From: Craterilacuibacter sinensis
GTDB lineage: Bacteria > Pseudomonadota > Gammaproteobacteria > Burkholderiales > Chromobacteriaceae
Length of the DNA: 64,000 nt
Assembly (NCBI RefSeq): GCF_009831765.1
Contig: NZ_WSSB01000004.1
Coordinates: 62,001 to 126,000 of the forward strand
Direction: 5' to 3'
Part shown: piece after piece, positions 55,024-64,000 of the stretch
Layout of the letters: each line of letters opens with the position of its first letter
Numbering within the stretch: the stretch's first letter is position 1
Notes under the pieces: generated by a model
What the model was told of the DNA's origin: nothing
The model's database searches: none
Seen by the model: the letters and a program-made list of their open reading frames with translations, nothing else
Position numbers and translations under genes: made by a program

Positions 55024-56385
55024 ATGTTGCGCGACCGTCATATCATTGTTGTCGGCCTGGGAGATTCGGGCCTGTCTGCCGCGCGTTACTGTGCCGCACA
55101 GGGTGCGCGGGTTACGGTTGCCGACAGCCGCGAGGCGCCGCCGCAGCGCGCGGCGCTCGAGGCTGCGCTGCCGGACGCCGGCTTGCGCCTGGGTGCGTTC
55201 ACGGCGGCGACCTTTGCCGATGCCGACATGGTGGTGATGAGCCCCGGTGTCTCCAGTCGCCACCCTGCCATTGCCGCCTACGCCGCTGCCGGCGGCGAGG
55301 TCGTGGGCGACGTCGAACTGTGGGCGCGTGCCATTGCCGGCAGCGGTGCGAAAGTGATCGCCATTACCGGCTCCAATGGCAAGACCACGGTCACCAGCCT
55401 GGTCGGCCATCTGTGTGCGAGTGCCGGGCTGGACACCGTGGTGGCCGGTAATATCGGCCTGCCGGTGCTGGACGCTTTGGCCGAGCGCGCCGGGCGTGCT
55501 CCCGACATCTGGGTGGTCGAGTTGTCCAGCTTCCAGCTGGAGACCACCCGCAGCCTCGCCGCCGATGCGGCGACGGTGCTGAATATTTCCGAAGACCATC
55601 TCGACCGCTACAACGACCTGCTCGATTACGCGCATAGCAAAAGCGCGATCTTTAGCGGCGCAGGCGTGCAGGTGCTGAACCGCGACGATGTGTTCTGCCG
55701 TGCCATGCGGCGCGAGGGCAGGGCGGTGCGCTGGTTCTCGCTGCAGGATGGTCGCGCCGACTATGGCCTGCAGCAGGATGGCACGCACTACCGCCTGTGT
55801 GCCGCGGGCGAGCCGCTGCTGGACTTTGCCGAGATGCAGCTCACCGGCCTGCACAATGCGGCCAATGCGCTCTCGGCACTGGCGCTGTGCGAAGCCGCCG
55901 GTTTGGCGCGCAGCGCGCTGCTAGCCGGCCTGAAAAGCTTTCATGGGCTTGCGCACCGGGTAGAAAAAATCAATGAATTTTCCGGCGTGGTGTTTATCGA
56001 TGACTCCAAGGGTACCAATGTCGGCGCGACCGAAGCGGCGCTGAACGGGATGACGCAGCCGGTGGTATTGATCGCCGGCGGCGATGGCAAGGGGCAGGAT
56101 TTTTCACCTCTGGCGCCTGCCGTTGCGCGTATTTGCCGCGCGGTATTGCTGATCGGGCGCGATGCGCCGGCGCTGCGTGCGGCGCTGGCCGGCTGTGGCG
56201 TGGCACTCTATGACTGCGTCACGCTGGAAGAGGCCACGCGCCAGGCGACGGCGCTGGCTTACCCGGGCGATGCCGTGTTGCTGTCGCCGGCCTGTGCCAG
56301 CCTCGATATGTTCAAGAATTACGCGCACCGCGCCCAGGTGTTTATCGACACTGTCGCCTGCATCAAGGCGGAGCGCGGCGCATGA
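55024..56385 (+). CDS. murD: UDP-MurNAc-L-alanine:D-glutamate ligase
   Basis: 453 residues, adds D-Glu to UDP-MurNAc-Ala. N-terminal Rossmann part [22 protein letters not shown]-loop [37 protein letters not shown] and [13 protein letters not shown] confirm MurD. Overlaps ftsW by four bases. Confidence 0.96.
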   Translation: MLRDRHIIVVGLGDSGLSAARYCAAQGARVTVADSREAPPQRAALEAALPDAGLRLGAFTAATFADADMVVMSPGVSSRHPAIAAYAAAGGEVVGDVELWARAIAGSGAKVIAITGSNGKTTVTSLVGHLCASAGLDTVVAGNIGLPVLDALAERAGRAPDIWVVELSSFQLETTRSLAADAATVLNISEDHLDRYNDLLDYAHSKSAIFSGAGVQVLNRDDVFCRAMRREGRAVRWFSLQDGRADYGLQQDGTHYRLCAAGEPLLDFAEMQLTGLHNAANALSALALCEAAGLARSALLAGLKSFHGLAHRVEKINEFSGVVFIDDSKGTNVGATEAALNGMTQPVVLIAGGDGKGQDFSPLAPAVARICRAVLLIGRDAPALRAALAGCGVALYDCVTLEEATRQATALAYPGDAVLLSPACASLDMFKNYAHRAQVFIDTVACIKAERGA

Positions 56386-57539
56386 TCGCCAGCTCGCGTG
56401 AGCGCTATCAGACGGTCACGGTGCTGGACGAGGCCTTGATGTGGGCGGTGGCGTTACTTCTGTCCATCAGTCTGGTGATGGTGTACTCGGCCTCCATTGC
56501 CTATGCCGAAGCCGATGCAGCGACGCAGAGCCAGAGCTTCTATCTGGTGCGCCATTCCATCTTTATGGTGGTGGCGCTGGCGGCCGGTTTTGTTGCTTTC
56601 CAGATTCCGAGCAGCTTCTGGCAGAAATACGCGGGCAAATTTTTCCTGCTGGCACTGGTGTTGCTGGTACTGGTACTGATTCCCGGTATCGGCCGGGTGG
56701 TCAACGGTTCGCGGCGCTGGATCAATCTGTTTGTGGTGAACTTGCAGCCATCGGAAGTGATGAAGCTGGCGGCCATCATCTATGTGTCCGACTACACCGT
56801 GCGCAAGGCGCACAAGCTGCACAGCTTCTGGCAGGGCTTTGTGCCCATGTTCGGCGTGATGGTGGTCGTGGCCGGCCTGCTGCTGCTGGAGCCGGACTTT
56901 GGCGCACTGATGGTGGTGATGGTGATTTCCATGGCCATTTTGTTTCTGGCCGGCATCAATATCCGCATTTTTGCCGGCATGGCCGTGGCGGCGGTGCTGG
57001 CGGTGGCATCGATGATTGTGCTGTCGCCTTATCGCTTAAAGCGGGTGACCGGTTTTATGGACCCGTGGGATGACCCTTATGGCAAGGGCTACCAGCTCAG
57101 CCACAGCCTGATCGCTTTCGGCCGCGGTGAGTGGTTTGGCGTCGGCCTGGGTGCCAGTGTAGAGAAGCTGTTTTATCTGCCCGAGGCGCATACCGACTTC
57201 ATCATGGCGGTCATCGCCGAAGAGTTCGGCTTTGTCGGTATCTGCGTGGTGATTGGCCTGTATGCCTGGATTGTGGTGCGTGCTTTCCAGATCGGCATGA
57301 CGGCCAAGAAGCAGGAGCGTTATTACCCGTCGCTGGTGGCTCAGGGCGTCGGTATCTGGCTTGGTATCCAGACGTTTTTCAATATCGGCGTGAATATGGG
57401 CATGCTGCCGACCAAGGGCCTGACCCTGCCGCTGATGTCCTTCGGCGGCTCGGCCATGCTGATGAATACGATCGCGCTGGCGGTGCTGCTCAGGGTCGAT
57501 TACGAAAACAGACGGGTCATCCGCGGCTACAAGGCGTGA
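56382..57539 (+). CDS. ftsW: Septal peptidoglycan glycosyltransferase FtsW
   Basis: SEDS polymerase of the divisome, partner of PBP3. 385 residues, about ten helices. [69 protein letters not shown] and [17 protein letters not shown] are the SEDS landmarks. Paralogue of RodA at 38312. Confidence 0.95.
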   Translation: MIASSRERYQTVTVLDEALMWAVALLLSISLVMVYSASIAYAEADAATQSQSFYLVRHSIFMVVALAAGFVAFQIPSSFWQKYAGKFFLLALVLLVLVLIPGIGRVVNGSRRWINLFVVNLQPSEVMKLAAIIYVSDYTVRKAHKLHSFWQGFVPMFGVMVVVAGLLLLEPDFGALMVVMVISMAILFLAGINIRIFAGMAVAAVLAVASMIVLSPYRLKRVTGFMDPWDDPYGKGYQLSHSLIAFGRGEWFGVGLGASVEKLFYLPEAHTDFIMAVIAEEFGFVGICVVIGLYAWIVVRAFQIGMTAKKQERYYPSLVAQGVGIWLGIQTFFNIGVNMGMLPTKGLTLPLMSFGGSAMLMNTIALAVLLRVDYENRRVIRGYKA

Positions 57540-57579
57540 TTGGGGCCGGGAGTAGGGCGTACTCCCCATTAAAAACGAA

Positions 57580-58662
57580 ATGGACAGCATGAAAAACAGA
57601 ACCATCATGGTCATGGCCGGCGGAACCGGGGGACATATCTTCCCAGGGCTGGCGGTGGCGTGTGAATTGCAGGCGCGTGGCTGGAAAGTCATCTGGCTGG
57701 GGGCTGAGGGTGGTATGGAAACGCGGCTGGTGCCGCAACACGGTTTTGCCATCGAAACCATTACCATGCGCGGCATGCGCGGCAACGGCCTCAAGCGCTG
57801 GTTGTCCTTGCCCTTGATGCTGGCCTCGGCGTTTGCCGGTGCGGCCGGGGTGATTTTCCGTCATCGTCCGGACATGGCCATCGGTTTTGGCGGTTATACC
57901 GGTTTTCCCGGCGGGGTGATGGCGCGGCTATGCCTGAAGCCGCTGGTGATACATGAACAGAATTCGGTGGCCGGGCTGACCAACCGTCTGCTCTCGCATA
58001 TTGCCAGCCGTACGCTGTATGCCTTTCCCGGGGCATTTGCTGCCAGGAATGGCTTGGTCGGCAATCCGGTGCGTAGTGAAATAGTGGCGCAGGATGCGCC
58101 GGCTGCACGTTTTGCCGGGCGCAGCGGGCCTTTGCGCGTGCTGGTGGTGGGCGGCTCGCTGGGTGCCAAGGTATTCAATGATACCGTGCCGGCGGCACTG
58201 GCTTTGCTGCCGGAAGACAAGCGCCCGCAGGTGGTGCATCAGGCCGGCGCCAAGCAGATAGACGCCTTGCGCGACAATTACGCCAAGGCCGGGGTCAAGG
58301 CCGATTGCCGCGCCTTTATCGATGACATGGCTGGCGAATATGCCGCCGCCGATCTGGTGCTGTGCCGTGCCGGCGCCCTGACCGTGGCCGAGCTGGCTGC
58401 CGTCGGCGTGGCGAGCGTGCTGGTCCCTTACCCGCATGCGGTGGATGATCATCAGACGGGAAATGCCCGGTTTTTGAGCGATGCCGCTGCGGCGCGCTTG
58501 CTGCCGCAAGACACGCTGGATGCCGACATGCTGGCAAGCTTGTTACAATCGCTGACGCGGGCCGATTGCCTGCAGATGGCCGAAGCCGCACGCGCGCTGG
58601 CCTTGCCTGATGCCGCGCGTCAGGTTGCCGATGTGTGCGAGCAGCTGGTGCGCGAGGATTAA
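57580..58662 (+). CDS. murG: UDP-GlcNAc:lipid I N-acetylglucosaminyltransferase
   Basis: Membrane-associated GT-B enzyme that makes lipid II. 360 residues from 57580; the ATG at 57589 is equally plausible. IMVMAGGTGGHIFPGLAVA, GFGGYTGFPGGVMARL, VIHEQNSVAGLTNRLLS and the C-terminal LCRAGALTVAELAAVGVASVLVPYPHAVDDHQTGNA are diagnostic. Confidence 0.96.
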   Translation: MDSMKNRTIMVMAGGTGGHIFPGLAVACELQARGWKVIWLGAEGGMETRLVPQHGFAIETITMRGMRGNGLKRWLSLPLMLASAFAGAAGVIFRHRPDMAIGFGGYTGFPGGVMARLCLKPLVIHEQNSVAGLTNRLLSHIASRTLYAFPGAFAARNGLVGNPVRSEIVAQDAPAARFAGRSGPLRVLVVGGSLGAKVFNDTVPAALALLPEDKRPQVVHQAGAKQIDALRDNYAKAGVKADCRAFIDDMAGEYAAADLVLCRAGALTVAELAAVGVASVLVPYPHAVDDHQTGNARFLSDAAAARLLPQDTLDADMLASLLQSLTRADCLQMAEAARALALPDAARQVADVCEQLVRED

Positions 58663-58730
58663 TGGTGGACTTTTGCCGCTCACGGCTGGCCGTAGCGGCG
58701 GATTCAATGCAATAGACTGAGAAATAGAAG

Positions 58731-60128
58731 ATGAAACACAGGGTCAAACACATTCATTTTGTGGGTATCGGTGGCGTCGGGATGTGCGGTATTGCCGAGG
58801 TTTTGCTTAACCTCGGGTATACCGTTACCGGTTCGGATATGGCCGAGAATAGTGCGACCCAGCGCCTGAGCCTGCAGGGGGCGCGTATTTTCTTCGGTCA
58901 TGACGAGCAGCATATGCTCGATGCGGATGTGGTGGTGACCTCGACTGCGGTCAAGGCCGACAATCCCGAAGTGCTGGCGGCCAAGGCGCGCCATATTCCG
59001 GTCATTCCGCGCGCACTGATGCTGGCCGAGCTGATGCGTTTCAAACAGGGCATCGCCATTGCCGGTACCCACGGCAAGACCACGACCACCAGTCTGACCG
59101 CCTCCATTCTGGGTGCGGCCGGCCTTGACCCGACTTTCGTTATCGGCGGCAAGCTGACCGCCGCCGGCACCAATGCGCGTCTGGGTTCGGGCGACTATCT
59201 GGTGGCCGAAGCCGACGAGTCCGATGCTTCTTTCCTCTATCTGTCGCCGGAAATGGCGGTCGTCACCAATATCGACGCCGACCATATGGACACTTACGAC
59301 CATAGTTTCGACAAGCTCAAGCAGGCATTTGTCGACTTTTTGTCGCGCCTGCCCTTCTATGGCCGCGCCGTCCTGTGCATAGACGATGCCAATGTGCGCG
59401 AGATCCTGCCGCGGGTGACGCGTCCGGTCACGACCTATGGCATTGATAGCAGTGATGCCGATATCCGCGCTGAAAATGTGCGTGCGGCCGGTCCGTGCAT
59501 GCACTTTGATGTGGTGGTGAAAGGTGAGAGCGGGCAACGCTTTGCCGTCGAGCTCAATACCCCGGGCCACCATAATGTGCTGAATGCTTTAGCTGCGATC
59601 GCGATCGCGCTAGAATGCGGCGCCAGCGTCGAGTCCATCCAGCAGGGTCTGGCCGGTTTTGCCGGTGTCGGCCGTCGCTTCCAGCGCTACGGTGAAATAC
59701 CGGCGCAAGGCGGCGGCAGCTACACCCTGGTTGATGATTACGGCCACCACCCGGTGGAGATGGCCGCTACCCTCGCTGCCGTACGCGGCGCCTTCCCGAC
59801 ACAGCGTCTGGTGCTGGCTTTCCAGCCGCACCGCTATACCCGTACCCGCGATCTGTTCGAAGATTTTGCCTCCGTCCTGTCCGGTGTGGATGCGCTCTTG
59901 CTGGCGGAGGTCTACGCCGCCGGTGAAACGCCGATTGTGGCGGCCGATGGCCGTGCACTGGCACGCGCCGTGCGGGTGGCCGGCAAGGTCGAGCCCTTGT
60001 TTGTCGCCGATATTGCCGATATGCCGGAAACCATCACCGGTTTTGCCCGTGATGGCGATGTGGTCATCACCATGGGTGCGGGCTCCATCGGTGCGGTACC
60101 GGGCAAGCTGGTCGCCGCTTGCAAGTAA
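58731..60128 (+). CDS. murC: UDP-MurNAc:L-alanine ligase
   Basis: First Mur ligase, 465 residues. [22 protein letters not shown]-loop [29 protein letters not shown] and [19 protein letters not shown] are characteristic. Separated from murG by 68 bases. Confidence 0.96.
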   Translation: MKHRVKHIHFVGIGGVGMCGIAEVLLNLGYTVTGSDMAENSATQRLSLQGARIFFGHDEQHMLDADVVVTSTAVKADNPEVLAAKARHIPVIPRALMLAELMRFKQGIAIAGTHGKTTTTSLTASILGAAGLDPTFVIGGKLTAAGTNARLGSGDYLVAEADESDASFLYLSPEMAVVTNIDADHMDTYDHSFDKLKQAFVDFLSRLPFYGRAVLCIDDANVREILPRVTRPVTTYGIDSSDADIRAENVRAAGPCMHFDVVVKGESGQRFAVELNTPGHHNVLNALAAIAIALECGASVESIQQGLAGFAGVGRRFQRYGEIPAQGGGSYTLVDDYGHHPVEMAATLAAVRGAFPTQRLVLAFQPHRYTRTRDLFEDFASVLSGVDALLLAEVYAAGETPIVAADGRALARAVRVAGKVEPLFVADIADMPETITGFARDGDVVITMGAGSIGAVPGKLVAACK

Positions 60129-60179
60129 ACGTGCCTGTTTTAAAGACGGGCTAAAAGTCAGTATTCAGGATTCAAAGAC

Positions 60180-61091
60180 ATGCAGCAGTTTGGCAAAGTA
60201 GCAGTGATGATGGGGGGCAAGTCCTCCGAGCGGGAAGTGTCCCTGATGAGCGGCAACGGCGTGCTGGCCGCACTCAAGTCGCGTGGCGTGGATGCGCATG
60301 CTTTCGATCCGGCCGACAAACCCTTGTCGGCACTCAAGGATGAGGGCTTTGCCCGGGTATTCATCGCCCTGCATGGCCCATTTGGCGAAGACGGCACGCT
60401 GCAAGGCGCGCTGGAAACGCTGCATATTCCGTATACCGGTTGCGGCGTGATGGCCTCGGCCATCGGCATGGACAAGTGGCGCACCAAGCTGTTGTGGCAG
60501 GGTGCAGGCCTGCCCATTCCCGCGTTCGAGATGCTGGACGAGAACAGCGACTTTGCCGCGGTCGAAGCGCGTCTGGGATTGCCGCTCTTCGTCAAGCCGG
60601 CGACCGAAGGCTCCAGCATCGGGGTGATCAAGGTCAAACAGGCAGGCGACTTGGAGGCGGCTTACCGCGAAGCGCAGAAATTCGATCCGCTGGTACTGGC
60701 CGAGCAGTTTATCGGTGGCGGCGAGTACACCTGCGCCATTATCGATGGCGAAGCCTATCCGACCATCAAGATCGAGCCGGCAACTGAGTTTTACGATTAC
60801 CAGGCCAAGTATTTCCGTGACGACACCGTCTACCGCTGCCCGTCGGGTCTGGATGAGGTCACCGAGGCGCAAGCCCGTGCGCTTTGCCAGAAGGCTTTTC
60901 GCGTACTGGGTGGGCGCGGCTGGGGTCGGGTCGATTTCCTGATGGATGAGGCCGGCGGCATCTATTTGCTGGAAGTGAATACCGCTCCGGGCATGACCAG
61001 CCACAGTCTGGTGCCGATGGCGGCACGGGTGCAGGGCTTGTCGTACGAGGATTTGTGCGTACAAATCCTAGCGGCGGCCCATGTGGGATAA
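60180..61091 (+). CDS. ddlB: D-alanine:D-alanine ligase
   Basis: ATP-grasp ligase making the D-Ala-D-Ala used by MurF. 303 residues. [51 protein letters not shown] and [16 protein letters not shown] are the DdlB landmarks. Overlaps ftsQ by 11 bases. Confidence 0.96.
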   Translation: MQQFGKVAVMMGGKSSEREVSLMSGNGVLAALKSRGVDAHAFDPADKPLSALKDEGFARVFIALHGPFGEDGTLQGALETLHIPYTGCGVMASAIGMDKWRTKLLWQGAGLPIPAFEMLDENSDFAAVEARLGLPLFVKPATEGSSIGVIKVKQAGDLEAAYREAQKFDPLVLAEQFIGGGEYTCAIIDGEAYPTIKIEPATEFYDYQAKYFRDDTVYRCPSGLDEVTEAQARALCQKAFRVLGGRGWGRVDFLMDEAGGIYLLEVNTAPGMTSHSLVPMAARVQGLSYEDLCVQILAAAHVG

Positions 61092-61797
61092 CCACAGGGC
61101 TCTGGGGGCCGTCGCAACCTGCCTGAACTGGCTTGCCGTATTGGCGCTGCTGTTTGCCGGGGGTTTTTATCTGGTGCATTCGCCGCTGTTTCCGGTGCGC
61201 AAGATCAATATTCAGGGGCAGATGGCGCGTGTGACGCCGGTGCAGTTGCGTTATATCGCCGAAAACGAGCTAAGCGGCACGTTTTTTACCGTGGATATTG
61301 ACCAGACGCGCGCGGCTTTCGGCAAGCTGCCCTGGGTGCGCGAGGCTCAGGTGCGGCGGCGCTGGCCGGATCAGCTCGATATTATGGTGCTGGAGCACAA
61401 GGCGCTGGCGCGCTGGGGTGAAAATGGCCTGATCGGTACCGATGGCCAGTGGTTTGATGCCGCCAGCGACCAGAGCCTGCCGGTGCTGTTCGGGCCGCAA
61501 GGCAGCGAAGGCGAAATGGCTCAGGCGCTGGCGCGTTTCAGCAAGGCACTGGAGCCCAGCGGCTTGAAGCCGCTGCGTTTGTGGATGAATGAGCGTCGCG
61601 CCTGGCGCGTCGAGCTGGATAACGGCGTTGTGCTGGAGTTGGGGCGCGGCGCTGTGGACGAACGGATACACCGTTTCGCCCAAAACTGGAAGACTACGCT
61701 GTCTGACTTGCCTTATCAGGTAGACACCGTAGATTTGCGTTACCCTAACGGATATGCCGTAAAGATGCCTGATTACAAGGCACCTGCGGCAAAGTAA
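61081..61797 (+). CDS. ftsQ: Cell division protein FtsQ
   Basis: 238 residues: short cytosolic N-terminus, one helix ([19 protein letters not shown]), POTRA domain ([20 protein letters not shown]) and the beta domain ([18 protein letters not shown]). Scaffold of FtsQLB. Starts inside the ddl end. Confidence 0.94.
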   Translation: MWDNHRALGAVATCLNWLAVLALLFAGGFYLVHSPLFPVRKINIQGQMARVTPVQLRYIAENELSGTFFTVDIDQTRAAFGKLPWVREAQVRRRWPDQLDIMVLEHKALARWGENGLIGTDGQWFDAASDQSLPVLFGPQGSEGEMAQALARFSKALEPSGLKPLRLWMNERRAWRVELDNGVVLELGRGAVDERIHRFAQNWKTTLSDLPYQVDTVDLRYPNGYAVKMPDYKAPAAK

Positions 61798-61828
61798 AAC
61801 AGCCATAGCAGTCCCGCGGAGCTTACAG

Positions 61829-63070
61829 GTGAGTAAACCCAAAGAGAGCAAGAACATGCTGGTCGGCCTTGATATCGGGACATCGAAGATCGTCGCGATC
61901 GTGGCCGAGGTACTGGATGATGGCCAGCTGAATATTATCGGGATGGGGCAGACGCCGTCCAAAGGCCTCAAGCGCGGCATGGTGGTGAATATCGAGCACA
62001 CCGTGCAGGCGATTCAGCGCGCGCTGGAAGAGGCTGAGCTGATGGCCGACTGCAAGATAAATGAAGTCTTTACCGGCATCGCTGGCAGCCATATCAAGAG
62101 TGTCAATTCGCACGGCATGGTGGCGATCAAGGACCGCGAAGTTACCAAGATGGATATCGATCGCGTGATCGAGACTGCGCGTGCGGTGACGATCCCGCCC
62201 GACCATCAGGTGCTGCACATCCTGACCCAGGAATACAGTATCGACGGCCAGGAAGGCGTGCGCGAACCTTTGGGCATGAGCGGCGTGCGTCTGGAGACGC
62301 GTGTGCATATTGTTACCGGCGCGGTGTCTGCCGCCCAGAACGTGGCCAAATGCGTGCGCCGCTGCAGTCTGGAAGTGTCGGATCTAGTCTTGCAGCCTAT
62401 GGCGTCGGCGATTGCCGTTTTGTCGGAAGACGAAAAAGACCTGGGTGTGTGCCTGATCGATATTGGCGGCGGCACCACCGATATTGCCGTTTATACCAAT
62501 GGCGCGATCCGCCATACGGCGGTGATTCCGATTGCCGGCGATCAGGTGACAAACGATATCGCCATGGCGCTGCGCACACCGACCAAGGAAGCGGAAGAAA
62601 TCAAGATTCAGCATGGCGTGTGTCTGGTTTCCATGGCCGACCCTGCGCAGATGATAGAAGTGCCCGGCGTGGGTGAGCGCGGACCGCGCCAGATGTCGCG
62701 TGCGACGCTGGCCGAGGTGGTCGAGCCTCGGGTTGAGGAGCTGTTCCAGCTGGTACAGCAGGAATTGCGCCGCTCCGGCTTCGAAGATATTTTGTCTTCC
62801 GGCATCGTTCTGACCGGCGGCGCCAGCCTGATGCCGGGCATGGTCGAACTGGCAGAAGAAATTTTCCACATGCCGGTGCGTGTCGGTGTGCCAAAATATG
62901 TAGGTGGATTAGCTGAAGTGGTTAAAACACCACGATTCTCTACCGGTGTCGGTTTGCTGTTGTACGGCAAGGAGCAGCTATCGCTGACGCGCTCCCCGCT
63001 TAAGCTGGAGAGCGCCGGCGTAGGACAGTTTTTTGGAAAAATGAAGGCTTGGTTCGCGAATAGCTTCTGA
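61829..63070 (+). CDS. ftsA: Cell division protein FtsA
   Basis: Actin-like membrane tether of FtsZ, 413 residues. VGLDIGTSKIVAIVAEV, the 1C domain (about 85-165), CLIDIGGGTTDIAVYTNGA and VLTGGASLMPGMVELAEEIF are seen, with a C-terminal amphipathic helix (FFGKMKAWFANSF) for membrane binding. GTG start with GGAG eight bases upstream. Confidence 0.96.
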   Translation: MSKPKESKNMLVGLDIGTSKIVAIVAEVLDDGQLNIIGMGQTPSKGLKRGMVVNIEHTVQAIQRALEEAELMADCKINEVFTGIAGSHIKSVNSHGMVAIKDREVTKMDIDRVIETARAVTIPPDHQVLHILTQEYSIDGQEGVREPLGMSGVRLETRVHIVTGAVSAAQNVAKCVRRCSLEVSDLVLQPMASAIAVLSEDEKDLGVCLIDIGGGTTDIAVYTNGAIRHTAVIPIAGDQVTNDIAMALRTPTKEAEEIKIQHGVCLVSMADPAQMIEVPGVGERGPRQMSRATLAEVVEPRVEELFQLVQQELRRSGFEDILSSGIVLTGGASLMPGMVELAEEIFHMPVRVGVPKYVGGLAEVVKTPRFSTGVGLLLYGKEQLSLTRSPLKLESAGVGQFFGKMKAWFANSF

Positions 63071-63120
63071 ACCGGGTCCACGGGTTTAATACGCTCATCT
63101 TTGAGTTCGAGGAGAGAGAA

Positions 63121-64000
63121 ATGAGCAATATGGTTTTTGAGGTGATCCAGGATTCCGCATCCGACGCCGTGATCAAGGTGATCGGTGTGGGTGGGGGTGG
63201 TTGTAACGCCATCGACAATATGATCAGCAATAAAGTGGTCGGCGTCGAATTCATCTGTGCCAATACCGATGCACAAACCCTCAAGCGCAATCAGGCACCA
63301 CAGAAACTGCAGCTGGGTCTGAGCCTGACCAAGGGTCTGGGGGCCGGTGCCAATCCGGAAGTCGGCCGCAATGCCGCGCTGGAAGACCGCGACCGCATTA
63401 CCGAAATGCTCAAGGGCGCACATATGGTGTTTATCACCGCCGGCATGGGTGGCGGTACCGGCACCGGTGCCGCGCCTGTTGTCGCCGAAGTGGCCAAGGA
63501 TCTGGGCATTCTGACCGTCGGTGTGGTGACCCGCCCGTTCGAGCATGAAGGCAAGCGTACCAAGGTCGCGCAGCAGGGTATCGAAGAGCTGAAAAAGCAT
63601 GTCGATTCGCTGATCGTGATTCCGAACGAAAAGCTGATGGAAGTGCTGGGTGAGGACATCACCATGCGTGAAGCCTTCCGCGCCGCCGATGATGTGCTTA
63701 AAGGTGCGGTGGCCGGTATCGCCGAAGTGATTACCTGCCCGGGCGTGATCAACGTCGACTTTGCCGACGTGCGTACGGTGATGGGCGAGATGGGTCTGGC
63801 CATGATGGGCTCGTCCAGCGCCTCCGGCCTGGATCGCGCGCGCATCGCGGCCGAGCAGGCGGTAGCCAGCCCGCTGCTGGACAATATCACGCTGGATGGC
63901 GCGCGCGGCGTGCTGGTCAATATCTCGACCGCACCGGGCTGCCTGAAAATGAGCGAGTACCGCGAAATCATGGCCATCGTGCGCCAGTATGCGGATGAAG
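63121..64000 (+). CDS. ftsZ: Cell division protein FtsZ, N-terminal part (partial)
   Basis: Tubulin-like GTPase forming the Z ring; 293 codons are in the window and the gene continues beyond it. VIGVGGGGCNAIDNMI, ICANTDAQ, the GTP-binding signature GMGGGTGTGAAPVVAEVAKD and the start of the T7-loop region (NVDFADVRTVM) are intact. GAGGAGAG lies before the ATG. The C-terminal FtsA/ZipA-binding peptide is outside the window. Confidence 0.96.
   Translation, partial: MSNMVFEVIQDSASDAVIKVIGVGGGGCNAIDNMISNKVVGVEFICANTDAQTLKRNQAPQKLQLGLSLTKGLGAGANPEVGRNAALEDRDRITEMLKGAHMVFITAGMGGGTGTGAAPVVAEVAKDLGILTVGVVTRPFEHEGKRTKVAQQGIEELKKHVDSLIVIPNEKLMEVLGEDITMREAFRAADDVLKGAVAGIAEVITCPGVINVDFADVRTVMGEMGLAMMGSSSASGLDRARIAAEQAVASPLLDNITLDGARGVLVNISTAPGCLKMSEYREIMAIVRQYADE

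Noticed and set aside
54196-55854. 552-codon minus-strand frame opposite mraY and murD
   Set aside because: Both strands cannot be coding here; mraY and murD are unambiguous and the antisense product is His/Gln/Arg-rich nonsense.
59595-59612. Overlapping GCGATCGC palindromes in murC
   Set aside because: Encode Ala-Ile repeats; isolated occurrence, not a genome-wide pattern visible here.

Overview
The window is about 64 kb of GC-rich chromosomal DNA from a betaproteobacterium. The closest fit is Neisseriales, family Chromobacteriaceae. The reasons are gene order (gatCAB divergent from mreBCD-mrdAB, followed by a complete mraZ-to-ftsZ division cluster), Neisseriales-like protein sequences, and the absence of any phage, IS, CRISPR or plasmid genes. 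I saw no rRNA or tRNA genes.

Layout. 1-20300 is mostly housekeeping: the 3' end of zwf, then pgi, a septal RlpA lipoprotein, trmL, comF, and biotin synthesis in two pieces (bioB-bioF and bioH-bioC) split by a GGDEF/EAL protein and a CHASE4-HAMP-PAS sensor. After that come a patatin lipoprotein, a GST, dinB with a SelW-like protein, glpQ, a PCuAC copper chaperone, a MarC protein and azlCD.

20300-38300 is accessory. It opens with a coupled pair (20526-24118): an unrecognised protein with a PhoU/DUF47-like C-terminus, and a pyruvate-phosphate-dikinase-like protein that lacks the PEP/pyruvate barrel. The pair is flanked by an intact VOC gene and by a decayed copy of the end of that gene. Three tandem SNF-family Na+-dependent transporters follow (24682-29060). 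A sterol desaturase-like enzyme and an amine/polyamine catabolism locus complete the block: PotF-like binding protein, flavin amine oxidase, two DAO-family flavoproteins, an aldehyde dehydrogenase and a LysR regulator.

38312-64000 is core cell-envelope biology: rodA-mrdA-mreDCB (elongasome), gatCAB (tRNA amidation), then mraZ-rsmH-ftsL-ftsI-murE-murF-mraY-murD-ftsW-murG-murC-ddl-ftsQ-ftsA-ftsZ. Most of these genes overlap or lie close together. The mraZ promoter carries three TGGGN repeats at 10-bp spacing, the expected MraZ operator.

The most striking observation is regulatory. Each of the three SNF transporter genes is preceded by a short leader ORF followed by an intrinsic-terminator hairpin and a competing antiterminator. 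The leader peptides carry tandem Trp (WW), a Phe run (FF.F.F) and tandem Tyr (YY). Each leader ATG lies at or within a few bases of the start point predicted from a TTGAC(A/G) -35 box and none has a good Shine-Dalgarno, so the leaders may be translated from leaderless mRNAs. I read this as a three-member family of attenuator-controlled aromatic amino-acid transporters, each with its own sensed amino acid.
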